Assembly (NCBI RefSeq): GCF_000620625.1
Contig: NZ_JIAW01000002.1
Location: 310,001-374,000 of the forward strand
Direction: 5' to 3'
Source of the DNA: Mycobacterium sp. URHB0044
Lineage (GTDB): Bacteria; Actinomycetota; Actinomycetes; Mycobacteriales; Mycobacteriaceae
DNA length: 64,000 bases
Under the pieces are notes generated by a model. The model was not told the origin of the DNA. It did no database searches and worked only from the letters and a program-made list of their open reading frames with translations. Positions 36,336-45,071 of this stretch are shown one piece after another. Position 1 is the stretch's first letter. Every line of letters begins with the position of its first letter. The position numbers and the translations under genes are program-made.

Positions 36336-37472
36336 TCACATCCACGCCGTCGACCCATCTCGGCGGACTGGAACGCGGCGCGCCCAGCTGACCCAGTCGT
36401 CGGTTCGCAATGCGTCCTCGTCGATCTGGATGCCCCAGCCCGGCCGGTCGGGCCGCAGCTCCAGGTGTCCGTCGACCGGTAGGTACGGATCGGCGCACCA
36501 CGACACGTCGTCGGGCTTGAACTCGAGAATCTCGAAGTTCGTCGTGGCAGCGGCGAAGTGCACGTTGGCGGCGGTGGCGAGCGGGCCAAGCGGATTGTGC
36601 GGCGCGACAGGAACATAATGCGCCTCGGCGATGGCGGCGATCTTCACCATCTGGGTCAACCCGCCGACCACGCAGATATCGGGTTGCACGATGTCGGCGC
36701 CGCCCGCGGTGAGCAGGGTGAGGAACTCATGCGTCGAGTAGAGCGACTCGCCGGTCGCCAACGGCACCTGCAACTCCGAGCGGATGCGTGCCCACGCCGG
36801 CACGTGCTCGGGCCGGATCGGCTCCTCCAAGAACAGCGGCTGATTCGGCGCGAGCGCCGCACCAAGTTCGACGGCTTGCCGGGGCTGCCACAGGCAGGCG
36901 TGGGCGTCGAACGCGAATTCCCAGTCCTCGGGGTGGTTTTCGCGGACGTGGCCGAAGTAGTCGCCGAGTTCGCGGACGACCAGCCCGAAGCGGTGCTCGT
37001 GCAGCTTCATACGGTAGGGGCTCAGCTTGAACGCGGTGAACCCGAATTGCTCGTGCAGGGCGGCGGTGGTATCCCGCAGCTCGGCGACATCCGGGGCGGA
37101 GTACAGCCCGGCGTAGACGCGCACCCGATCCCGCAAGGCGCCGCCGAGCAGTCGGTAGACGGGCACGCCCAACGCCTTGCCCGCGATGTCCCACAACGCG
37201 TGGTCGATCGCCGCGATGGCCGCCAACCCCAACGCGCCCTGCGGGAATCGGCTCGACTGCAGCAGGAACTGGTTGACCGCGGTGGGCCGCAGCGGATCCA
37301 TGCCCTTGATCTGATCGAATAGGTACTCCAGCAGTGGGGGATACGCGAGGTCGGGCCCGTGGTTGTAGACCTCCGACCAGCCGTCGATTCCGTCGCTGGT
37401 GGTGATCTTCACCAGGACGCGCGGGCGGTCGCCCACCCGCTGCCGGAACGTCTGCAGTGATTCGATCTTCAT
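36336..37472 (-). CDS. enolase-superfamily sugar-acid dehydratase
   Basis: A 378-residue mandelate-racemase/muconate-lactonising-type enzyme. FDAHACLW, FLEEPIRPEH and TGESLYSTHEF carry the three metal ligands (Asp, Glu, Glu), and VAPHNPLGPLATAAN has the catalytic His. This pattern suits galactonate/gluconate-type dehydratases. ATG 37472 overlaps the stop of the DapA-like gene (ATGA). Last gene of the sugar-acid operon. Confidence 0.88.
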   Translation of the reverse strand: MKIESLQTFRQRVGDRPRVLVKITTSDGIDGWSEVYNHGPDLAYPPLLEYLFDQIKGMDPLRPTAVNQFLLQSSRFPQGALGLAAIAAIDHALWDIAGKALGVPVYRLLGGALRDRVRVYAGLYSAPDVAELRDTTAALHEQFGFTAFKLSPYRMKLHEHRFGLVVRELGDYFGHVRENHPEDWEFAFDAHACLWQPRQAVELGAALAPNQPLFLEEPIRPEHVPAWARIRSELQVPLATGESLYSTHEFLTLLTAGGADIVQPDICVVGGLTQMVKIAAIAEAHYVPVAPHNPLGPLATAANVHFAAATTNFEILEFKPDDVSWCADPYLPVDGHLELRPDRPGWGIQIDEDALRTDDWVSWARRVPVRRDGSTAWM

Positions 37473-38413
37473 GCCACGTGCTCCGCTTCCAGATCCGGCA
37501 CCAGCGCCTGCCACGACCGAATGGCTTCGGACACTTCGGCGGCCACGTCGTCGGACAGCTCGTGGCTCGGGGCCCGGACCTGCCTGCGGCACAGGCCCAG
37601 CTGATGCATCGCCTCCTTGACCACCGACACATTGTTGGCCGAGCGGTCCCGCGCCCGCAGCTCTTCGAAGTACCGGATGCCGCGCCACACCTCTGCCGCA
37701 GCCTCGTAGTCGCCCGCCCGCAAGGCCGCGAGCATGTTGAGTGACACGGCCGGTGCGATGTTGACCAGTCCCGAGGTGAATCCGCGCGCACCCGCCTGCC
37801 AGTACGCGGGCGCATAGGACTCGGCGAGCCCGGCGATCCACAACAACCCGTCGCCGGCCTGTGCCCTGGTGGTGGCGAACGTGACCGGATCGGGCACCGA
37901 GTACTTCAGCCCCACCACGTTCGGTGCGCGCTTCGCCAGGGCCGCGATGTGCGTTCCCGAGACCGCCGGATTGCTGAGATAGGGGAGCACGCCGAGCCCC
38001 GGCACGGCCGCGGCGATCGTGGCGTTGTAGTCGATCCAGCCGTCGGGCGACAGGTAGGGCAACACCGGCTGGTGGATCATGATCGCGTTGGCTCCCACGT
38101 CGCGGGCGAAGCGCGCATCGGCGATCGCCGTCTGCACGTCGAAGCCCACCCCCGCCACGACCGTCGTCTCCGAATTACACACGGACACAACGCTTTCGAG
38201 AACTAAACGGCGCTCGTCCGGGGTGAGTGCGTAGAACTCGCCGGTGTTGCCGTTCGCGGTCAGCACCGAAATGCCGTTGGCGATCAGGCGTGCGGCGAGC
38301 GCGACGGTGCGGTCCCGGTCGACCGTGCCATCTTCGCGGTAGGGCACCACGGGGATGCCGACGACGGTGCTGAGCCGCTCGACGAGGTGTGCGGTGTTCA
38401 GGGCGGAGCTCAC
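37469..38413 (-). CDS. DapA/NAL-family aldolase or dehydratase
   Basis: A 314-residue dihydrodipicolinate-synthase-family protein. TANGNTGEFYALTPDERR is the substrate-binding G-T-GE loop, and the Schiff-base lysine is in VVGLKYSVPD. In this operon it most likely acts on the 2-keto-3-deoxy acid made by the neighbouring dehydratase, or as a 5-dehydro-4-deoxyglucarate dehydratase. GTG 38413 overlaps the MFS stop by four bases (GTGA). Confidence 0.87.
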   Translation of the reverse strand: MSSALNTAHLVERLSTVVGIPVVPYREDGTVDRDRTVALAARLIANGISVLTANGNTGEFYALTPDERRLVLESVVSVCNSETTVVAGVGFDVQTAIADARFARDVGANAIMIHQPVLPYLSPDGWIDYNATIAAAVPGLGVLPYLSNPAVSGTHIAALAKRAPNVVGLKYSVPDPVTFATTRAQAGDGLLWIAGLAESYAPAYWQAGARGFTSGLVNIAPAVSLNMLAALRAGDYEAAAEVWRGIRYFEELRARDRSANNVSVVKEAMHQLGLCRRQVRAPSHELSDDVAAEVSEAIRSWQALVPDLEAEHVA

Positions 38414-39768
38414 AGAGGGGTCCTTTCGGGGTCCGCCGGTACGACGGCACTGACGGGGGTGATGGGTTTGATGCGCACCCAGAACAGGTAGATGGCCGCG
38501 CTGATCAGACAGCAGGCCGCAGCACCGAGCATCGGGCCGACGTATGACTCGTTGGCGAAGGTGAGGAACAGCCCAATTGCGATGGGGCTGATCAGGTTTC
38601 CCAGCTGAGACCCGAAGTTCTGGAACCCGGCGATCGAACCGACGGTTGACGGCGACTTGGCAACCTCGGCAGGCAGGCTCAAGATCGCCGCTCCCGCGAA
38701 GGAGTGCGCGGCACTGCTGATCGTCAGCACGACCATCAACATCAGGTTGCTTTCGATGAAGGGTGCGAAGCCGATGCAGGCGCTCAACCCGAGCCCGGTC
38801 ACGATCGGGATCTTGCGGGAGAGGTTCGTCGACATTCCGGAGACCAGCATCCGGTCGGACACGATGCCGCCGAGGACCGTCGACCCGATGGCGATGAGTG
38901 CGGGAATCGCTCCCACCATGCCGAATTCGGCCTTGCTGAAGCCGCGGTCGTCGAGCAGGTAGCTCGGGTACCAGGTGAGGAAGAACGCGCCGGCCAGCGA
39001 GCGGAAGACGTAACCCGTGGTGAGCGCCCACACCTGGTTGTCGCGCAGCAGGGCATGCCAGGGTTCCTTCTCGCCTGCCGTGGCTGCGGCGACCATTTCG
39101 CCCTGGTCGGACTGGATGTGGGCGAGCTCGCTTGCGGAGACGCGAGGATGCCGTTCGGGGTCGCGGTAGACCGTCACCCAGCCGACGATCCACAACAGTC
39201 CGGCCACGCCGATCACGATGAACGACAGCCGCCATCCGCCGAAGACGGCCAGCGTCGTCACGATCGGCACGGACAGCGCCGTGCCGATCTGCTGGCCCAT
39301 GTCGAACAGGCTCGAGGCGAATGCGCGTTCCCGGCGCGGGAACCACTGCGAGACCACCTTGACGTTCGCCGGCTGCACCGGTGCCTCGCCGATACCGAGG
39401 CCAAGTCGGAACACGATCACCGAGGTGACGCCGGTTGCGCACGCGGTCAGTGCGGTCCAGATCGACCACCACCCAACGGCCATCGGGTAGATCACCCGCG
39501 GCCCGAAGCGGTCGAGCAGCCAACCGGACGGGATCTGGAACAACGCATACGTCCAGAAGAACGACGACAAGAGAATGCCCTTGACGGCCGGGCTGATGTG
39601 GAATTCCTCGGACATGAACGGCACGGCGACGCTGAGCGCGGCGCGGTCCAGGTAGGCGATCGTCAGGCCGAGTGCTGAGAACCCGACGATCGTCCAGCGC
39701 ATCCGGCTGCGAAGTCGGGCGCGCGAGGACACCGAAGTGGTGGGTGCTGGCGCGGTAGGATTGGGCAT
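38410..39768 (-). CDS. MFS sugar-acid transporter
   Basis: A 452-residue major-facilitator protein, 12 predicted helices. AYLDRAALSVAVPFMSEEF in helix 1 and the loop GWLLDRFGPRVIYPMA fit the anion:cation symporter branch that takes up galactonate or glucarate. It lies between the FCD-type GntR gene and the DapA-like gene and supplies the substrate of the operon. Confidence 0.9.
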   Translation of the reverse strand: MPNPTAPAPTTSVSSRARLRSRMRWTIVGFSALGLTIAYLDRAALSVAVPFMSEEFHISPAVKGILLSSFFWTYALFQIPSGWLLDRFGPRVIYPMAVGWWSIWTALTACATGVTSVIVFRLGLGIGEAPVQPANVKVVSQWFPRRERAFASSLFDMGQQIGTALSVPIVTTLAVFGGWRLSFIVIGVAGLLWIVGWVTVYRDPERHPRVSASELAHIQSDQGEMVAAATAGEKEPWHALLRDNQVWALTTGYVFRSLAGAFFLTWYPSYLLDDRGFSKAEFGMVGAIPALIAIGSTVLGGIVSDRMLVSGMSTNLSRKIPIVTGLGLSACIGFAPFIESNLMLMVVLTISSAAHSFAGAAILSLPAEVAKSPSTVGSIAGFQNFGSQLGNLISPIAIGLFLTFANESYVGPMLGAAACCLISAAIYLFWVRIKPITPVSAVVPADPERTPL

Positions 39769-39867
39769 CGTTGCTCCTCAAAGGGTAACGGTGACGCTCC
39801 GATTGGGGCGTCGGCTCTGAGGTGCGGTCCGGGATCTTTGGCGGAGAACGGGCCGCACCTCGTCCGG

Positions 39868-40539
39868 TCAGGGGGTGCTCTTCTCCTTCCTGAGATGGCG
39901 GGCCACAAAGCCTTCGATGTGACGCCGCACGAGTTTGGCGGACTCCTCTGCGTTGCCTGCGAGAACTTGATCGAGGATCGCGGTGTGTTCGCGTGCCTCC
40001 TCGTCCCACGACGGCGAACGAGCCCACGACGACGCCGAGACCAGTGCGGTCTGCTCGCGCAGCCCGTCGAGGGTCTGGACCACGAGGGGATTTCCGCAGC
40101 CGACGTAGAGGCCGCGGTGGAAGTCCCGGTTGGCGGAGCTGCGCGTCGACGCGTCCGTGGCCGCCGTGGCGCGCGCGAGCGCCTGTGCCGAATCGGTGAA
40201 GTCGCTGCCTGCGGCGACGCTGCGTCGCACCGCCTCCGGCTCGAGGAGCAGGCGCATGTCGTAGATCGCCAGCGCATCCTCGACCGTGAGCTCACGCACG
40301 GTGGTGCCGACGTACGGCCGAATCACCACGAGACCGGAGCTCTCCAGCGTCTTCAACGCCTCGCGCACCGGCGTCTTCGATACCCCGAACTGCCCGGCCA
40401 GCTCGTTCTCGACGAGCGTGGCACCGGGCTTGAACTGCCCGTTCAGGATCCCCGCCTTGATGGTCTCCAGGACGTGGGCCGTCCGCGACGGCAACGCACC
40501 TGGGCTGAAGGCGGGGAAGCTCGATGTGGGCGCTGTCAC
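39868..40539 (-). CDS. GntR-family regulator (FCD type)
   Basis: A 223-residue FadR-like regulator: winged helix (AGQFGVSKTPVREALKTLESSG) and C-terminal FCD helical domain (YDMRLLLEPEAVRRSV, ANRDFHRGLYVGCGN). The Asp and His residues that bind metal in FCD domains are visible. GTG 40539 follows GGAGGGG. It leads the sugar-acid operon and has a palindrome immediately upstream. Confidence 0.9.
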   Translation of the reverse strand: MTAPTSSFPAFSPGALPSRTAHVLETIKAGILNGQFKPGATLVENELAGQFGVSKTPVREALKTLESSGLVVIRPYVGTTVRELTVEDALAIYDMRLLLEPEAVRRSVAAGSDFTDSAQALARATAATDASTRSSANRDFHRGLYVGCGNPLVVQTLDGLREQTALVSASSWARSPSWDEEAREHTAILDQVLAGNAEESAKLVRRHIEGFVARHLRKEKSTP

Positions 40540-40557
40540 TTTGACCCCTCCGGCGTA

Positions 40558-40574
40558 TCGTATCTCATATACGA
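40558..40574. promoter_or_regulatory. GntR operator TCGTAT-N5-ATACGA
   Basis: Perfect 6-bp-arm palindrome with a 5-bp spacer (CTCAT), 19 bp before the GTG of the FCD-type GntR gene. The T(A)CGTAT...ATACGA form is common for FadR-subfamily regulators. It probably mediates autoregulation of the sugar-acid operon. Confidence 0.65.
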
Positions 40575-40715
40575 CCGGAGCCTAGCGGGTTCCGCGGACG
40601 GAGCGCAATGGCGGTGGCGATGTTTCTGAGTGGGGGTGAATGTCCTCTGTGGCGGGCCACCGCAGTGCTGGCAGGGAGTGCTGCTGCAAGTCGCGGTTCG
40701 CGGCGCCCTTGGCGC

Positions 40716-42152
40716 TCAGATCCCGAACTCGCTCGAAATTTCGGCGTTGGCGTCGGCGCTGAGGATGTCGTCATCGCCCATCCAATGCACGAAGCGGGAC
40801 AGCGGGTACATCGCGTCATGAGGGCTACCCTCGACATGGCCGTTCGCGGTGCCCACTCGGCACACCCGTTGTCCGCCGGCGCTTGCCAGTTTGTCGCGCA
40901 ACTGCACCTTGCGTTCGAAGGGGTAGACACCGATGGTCTGGGTCGCGACGTTGACGAACTTCACTGCGACGTCGAGGGATTCCACGATGACCACGTTCGA
41001 GGTTTTATTTGCGGGATGGAAGTCCACGGGTCGATCCGACAGGAGCACGACGCCGCGTCCGTCGAGGCGTCCGAACACCTTGACTTCGTCGTCCATGGCT
41101 TGCATGACCTCGATTTCGTCGCGTATCTCCGACGGCGGCAGCGGCGCGACGGACGATCCGAACAAGCGGTCGACGCCGAGGCGCTCTACCAGTGCGGCAC
41201 AGAATCTTTCAGCCTGCCGCGGTTCTGCTTCGAGGAAGACGAATCGGCTCGCCAGGCATGCCTCCTGGTTGAAGATGGCGGTGTCTGCCGCCACTCGTTC
41301 GGCTACATCGGCGAGGGTCTCTTCGGTGGCGAAGACCTCCCGGCCGATCATCGAGATCGACGACTTGGGGTCGAAGGAAACGAGTTGGATGCCGGGGCCC
41401 AGATACTTGATGACGTTTTGAATCGCAGGCCCGCCTCCCCAGGCGACGATCTTGTCGAAGAACTGGGGACGGTAGATCGTTCGCTCGATGGATTCGTCGC
41501 CACCGGGCCAGTACACCGCAGACATCGACCGCACGATGGGATGGCTCGGGTCGACCTCAGCCATGGTGCGCAACACCGCAACGGTTGTGAAAGGGTCCGA
41601 TGAGGGCATTTTGAAGAGATTGACCGCCTTGACCAGAGCGCCCTGGGCGATGGAGGCGATGCACCCCGCCGGGGCGTTGCCGGCGAGCATGTGCACCATC
41701 CGGGGTGGGAAGGCGCGAATGGCACCGGCATTGCCGGCGGTGTCAGTGCGGCTCACCCAGCCGTCGAGCACCTGGGGGTCGGGAAAGTTCGACTCGACCT
41801 GACTGCGCAGTGACTCAGCTTCGAGCATGGCCGGTGCGGTGCGGTAGAGGTTCTCCACGACGCGCCGCGGCAGCGGGTTGGTCGCGGCCACCAGATCCAG
41901 GCAGCGCTGCATGTGGGGGTTGTCGTCGAGCGTCAAGCGCCTGCCCGTCTCGACCAGATAGTCGATGATCTCGTCGAGCTTCACGTCCAACAGCGGTGGC
42001 AGTTCCGACCTCGGGGTGACAAGAGCATCGAGATCGATTTCGGGAGTGGAGAAGTCGACGCCGAGATCGCGCGACCGGTGAGTGCTGGCGGCGCCCTCGA
42101 CCAGGGCGCCCCGGATGAAGAACGGTGCCGAAAGGGTCTCGGTGGTGGTCAT
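40716..42152 (-). CDS. LuxC-family acyl-CoA/acyl-protein reductase
   Basis: A 478-residue LuxC-type reductase, an aldehyde-dehydrogenase relative that reduces activated fatty acids to aldehydes with NADPH. The catalytic cysteine is C299 in NQEACLASRFVFLE; MVHMLAGNAPAGCIASIAQG (152-171) is the cofactor segment. The ATG overlaps the stop of the LuxE-like gene by four bases, so the two are one transcription unit. No luciferase (LuxA/LuxB) gene is present in the window. Confidence 0.88.
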   Translation of the reverse strand: MTTTETLSAPFFIRGALVEGAASTHRSRDLGVDFSTPEIDLDALVTPRSELPPLLDVKLDEIIDYLVETGRRLTLDDNPHMQRCLDLVAATNPLPRRVVENLYRTAPAMLEAESLRSQVESNFPDPQVLDGWVSRTDTAGNAGAIRAFPPRMVHMLAGNAPAGCIASIAQGALVKAVNLFKMPSSDPFTTVAVLRTMAEVDPSHPIVRSMSAVYWPGGDESIERTIYRPQFFDKIVAWGGGPAIQNVIKYLGPGIQLVSFDPKSSISMIGREVFATEETLADVAERVAADTAIFNQEACLASRFVFLEAEPRQAERFCAALVERLGVDRLFGSSVAPLPPSEIRDEIEVMQAMDDEVKVFGRLDGRGVVLLSDRPVDFHPANKTSNVVIVESLDVAVKFVNVATQTIGVYPFERKVQLRDKLASAGGQRVCRVGTANGHVEGSPHDAMYPLSRFVHWMGDDDILSADANAEISSEFGI

Positions 42153-43486
42153 GCTTCACCTCTCACGTAGGCGTCGATGGTCCCGGCGCAGCTGATCTTG
42201 TCGCCACCCAGATCGGCATAGCGGGTGATGTCCGGCCCGATGGTGGGGCCGTAACGTCCGCATTCACATCTCGCGAAATCGACATCGACACGGTCTCCGG
42301 AGATCACGCCGCCCCAGCGCCCATCCAGGGAGATGTCGAAGAAGGCCGCGCGGCCCTGGACTGAACCGGAAACGTCGAGCAGATTGTCGCCAGGCTCGTC
42401 GAGCAGCAGTGTCATGACCCACGGTGGAACGTGGTAGCGACCCGCACCGCACTTGGGGAACGGGGAGTTGATCTCCTGCATCGAATAGAAGTGGTAGACC
42501 TTGTCCTCGTGGATGTTGAAAGTCTCGAAGATGCGTTCGCGATAGTCGTCCGGAAGCGTGACACCCTTGAGGCCACCACCGACCAGCAGCCCGGTGTCGT
42601 CCTGAAAGTCCCTGCCGCTGAATCCTTTGGCGCGCACTCCCTCGGCAATCTGGTAGAGCGAGGCGAACATTCCGGTCAAGAGGAGCTTTCGGTCGCGGCT
42701 GGCGATCAGTTCGTCGACGGCCTCTTCCACGGCAACGTCCATGGATGCTTGACGGGAGGTGCTGAGCTGCTCGAAAGCTGCCACTTCGGACGGACTCGCC
42801 TCGCCCTCTGCAACGCGACGGCGGAAGGCGATCATGCCCATGATCGATCCGATGCCGATGGGCTCCAGCGGCAACTGGTAGGAATCGGCTTCTGAGGAGA
42901 AGGCTTCGACCAGGGCCAGGCGTGTGCGCTCGTTGCGCTCGACCTTCGTGCGCGGTCCCAGCCCGAACAGCTTGCGGTCGCCGGCCGGGGCGATGCCGGT
43001 GGCCCAGGACAGGCCGGTCACGTTGGACTGCGAGGCGGTGTCGAGGTCTTCGGCCGAGCAGGCGATCATGGCAGGCTTGCCGCTGGTGCCACTCGTGCAT
43101 GTGACGAAACTTCCAACTGACTCCAGCCGATCGACGAACTGGTCGATGTCGGCGACTCCGTCAAGGTCCAAGCCGTCCAGTGCATTGGCGGATACGGTCT
43201 TGAGCCACTTGGCCATCCGGTCCCATCGACCCTCGGTCAGCCACGACTCGGAGTAGCTCTTGTATGCGCTGTGGGCGAAGAGCAACGGAATGAGATCGCT
43301 ACGCTCGGCGACCTTGGCAATGCCGCCGTCCTGTGCGCGACGCGCTAGCAGCGGTATGTCGGCGATGCGCATCTCCAGCCGTTCTTGAATCGCGTCCAGC
43401 TGCAGCGGCAGGATTTCGTCCGGCGCAACATCGTATGGATCGCTTGCGGTGCGTAGTGCCAGAACCTCGTCGATGGCGGACCCCAT
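42149..43486 (-). CDS. LuxE-like acyl-protein synthetase / acid-activating enzyme
   Basis: A 445-residue adenylate-forming enzyme of the LuxE/phenylacetyl-CoA-ligase-like group. TCTSGTSGKP is the ATP-binding loop; GVTLPDDYRERIFETF and the Cys pair in CECGRYGPTIG near the C-terminus are typical. It should activate a carboxylic acid and hand it to the LuxC-like partner. ATG 43486 follows AGAGGAG. Divergent from a TetR regulator. Confidence 0.82.
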   Translation of the reverse strand: MGSAIDEVLALRTASDPYDVAPDEILPLQLDAIQERLEMRIADIPLLARRAQDGGIAKVAERSDLIPLLFAHSAYKSYSESWLTEGRWDRMAKWLKTVSANALDGLDLDGVADIDQFVDRLESVGSFVTCTSGTSGKPAMIACSAEDLDTASQSNVTGLSWATGIAPAGDRKLFGLGPRTKVERNERTRLALVEAFSSEADSYQLPLEPIGIGSIMGMIAFRRRVAEGEASPSEVAAFEQLSTSRQASMDVAVEEAVDELIASRDRKLLLTGMFASLYQIAEGVRAKGFSGRDFQDDTGLLVGGGLKGVTLPDDYRERIFETFNIHEDKVYHFYSMQEINSPFPKCGAGRYHVPPWVMTLLLDEPGDNLLDVSGSVQGRAAFFDISLDGRWGGVISGDRVDVDFARCECGRYGPTIGPDITRYADLGGDKISCAGTIDAYVRGEA

Positions 43487-43505
43487 GGGTACTCCTCTGT
43501 GTGAC

Positions 43506-43600
43506 ACCGTCCAGTGCGGTCTACTTGGCTACGCCATATTGACACCTGGACGGTTTCATTATGCTGCGATTGCGACAATAGCAACTCCACCGTTTCATTA
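43506..43600. promoter_or_regulatory. luxEC-like / tetR divergent operator region
   Basis: ACCGTCCAG (43506-43514) and CTGGACGGT (43546-43554) are perfect 9-bp inverted arms with centres 40 bp apart, about four helical turns. GTTTCATTA occurs twice in the same direction (43553-43561 and 43592-43600), 39 bp apart. These repeats lie between the two divergent start codons and are candidate sites for the TetR regulator. Confidence 0.5.
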
Positions 43601-43617
43601 CTAGTAGGAGAGCACCG

Positions 43618-44289
43618 ATGGGTCTCAACGAAGCTGAAGCGATCGCGCCGCGGCGCTCTGCCTCGGCCCCCGGCGCTGGTCGACCCACTCGTGCCCAGGC
43701 CGAACAGCGGCATGAAGAACTCCTCGACGAGGCGCTAGAGATCTTCCTGGACAAAGGCTACGAATTAGCGACTATCGAGGCGATCGCGGCCTCGGTGCGG
43801 ATGACCAAGCGGACCGTGTACGCCCGGTACCCCGACAAGGCGGCGCTGTTTCGGGCAGTAGTGCAGCGGGCTGTCGATCGATGGGTGGTGCCCGTCGACG
43901 ATCTGCGCGCCGCCGAGACAGACGATCTGGAAGCCACTTTGACCGCTGTCGCGCGGATCCGGTTGAACAACGCGACCAGCCCAGCAGGCCTGCGGCTGCA
44001 GCGGATCCTCAACGCCGAGTCCTATCGATTTCCGGACGTGCACCGACTGATGTACGAACAGGGCACCCTGCCCGCGATCGGCTTTCTGTCTGAGGTGTTC
44101 GGCCGCCACGCCGCGACCGGAGAGATCTTCGTTGAGGATCCCCGTTTGCTTGGCGAATCGTTCCTGAGTCTCGTGGTGGGCGGGCTGGCCATGGGGGCGG
44201 CGTGGGGGGTGGTGCTCGACGAGGACGAGATCGAACGTCGAATTGTGTTCTGTACCCAGTTGTTTCTCAACGGCGTCCGACCCCGCTGA
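43618..44289 (+). CDS. TetR-family regulator
   Basis: A 223-residue regulator with the TetR HTH (EEIFLDKGYELATIEAIAAS-like segment, then VRMTKRTVYARYPDKAALFRAVV). The C-terminal ligand domain has the TetR_C_7-like pattern. ATG 43618 follows TAGGAGAG. Divergent from the LuxE/LuxC-like operon, which it probably represses in response to a fatty or aldehyde ligand. Confidence 0.88.
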   Translation: MGLNEAEAIAPRRSASAPGAGRPTRAQAEQRHEELLDEALEIFLDKGYELATIEAIAASVRMTKRTVYARYPDKAALFRAVVQRAVDRWVVPVDDLRAAETDDLEATLTAVARIRLNNATSPAGLRLQRILNAESYRFPDVHRLMYEQGTLPAIGFLSEVFGRHAATGEIFVEDPRLLGESFLSLVVGGLAMGAAWGVVLDEDEIERRIVFCTQLFLNGVRPR

Positions 44290-44318
44290 GCGCCTTGCAG
44301 GGTGGGTGGTACGAGCCA

Positions 44319-45071
44319 TCAGTGACGGACGTCGCCGACGTGCTGTTCACAGCGTTGCACGAAGATGTGCGCCAATTCTCTTGGGTTGCTCACCATCACC
44401 TGATGGCACGCATCGATCAACTCGATGCTGTGGACGCCACCGATTGCGATGATGCTGCGGCGCTGCGCCCGCGGCGGAAGAATCCGATCTCGCGTTGTCA
44501 TCACCCAGGACCGCACGAGTTCAGGGGGGAGCACCACGGGGTCGACGGTCTCGCCGATCACCCGCGCCGATTCGGCACATAGTCGCGAGGAAAGGAAGTT
44601 GCGCTGTAGCGGGCTCATCCCGTTGCACAGCAGCCAGCGGGCAGCCATCCAGGGGATCGCCCCGGCTTTGTCTCGACGGGCACCCCAGCGGGCGTAGCGC
44701 GCCAGCGGCCCGCGCACCGCATCGACCACCGCTTGTCCTGCTGGAGGAACGAAGGCGGCCACCAGGATCATCTCCCGGACTCGCGGCCAACCCAACGCGG
44801 CGACCACTGCGGGCACGGTGACCCCTGCCAGAGAGTGTCCGGCGAGGACGATCTCGTCGAAGCCGGCCTGCTCGACATCGGCGACCACCGACGCGACCCA
44901 GCCCGCGATGCTGACCGAGGGCAGCGGAACCGGGTTGCGCGGGCGCCCCGGCAGGTCCACTGCTAGTACGCGGAGATCGGGTGCGAGGCGGGCGATCTCG
45001 GCAACGGTCAGGTCCCAGCTGTCGGCGGCCTGCATGCCGCCATGGACGAGAACCAGCGCCGGGGCGTTCAC
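44319..45071 (-). CDS. alpha/beta hydrolase
   Basis: A 250-residue alpha/beta hydrolase. LVLVHGGMQAADSWD is the oxyanion strand; the nucleophile Ser80 is in AGHSLAG, and the histidine is in IGGVHSIEL. It resembles plant-type esterases/salicylate esterase-like proteins in outline. GTG 45071 overlaps the stop of the upstream SDR gene (GTGA). Substrate unknown. Confidence 0.87.
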   Translation of the reverse strand: MNAPALVLVHGGMQAADSWDLTVAEIARLAPDLRVLAVDLPGRPRNPVPLPSVSIAGWVASVVADVEQAGFDEIVLAGHSLAGVTVPAVVAALGWPRVREMILVAAFVPPAGQAVVDAVRGPLARYARWGARRDKAGAIPWMAARWLLCNGMSPLQRNFLSSRLCAESARVIGETVDPVVLPPELVRSWVMTTRDRILPPRAQRRSIIAIGGVHSIELIDACHQVMVSNPRELAHIFVQRCEQHVGDVRH

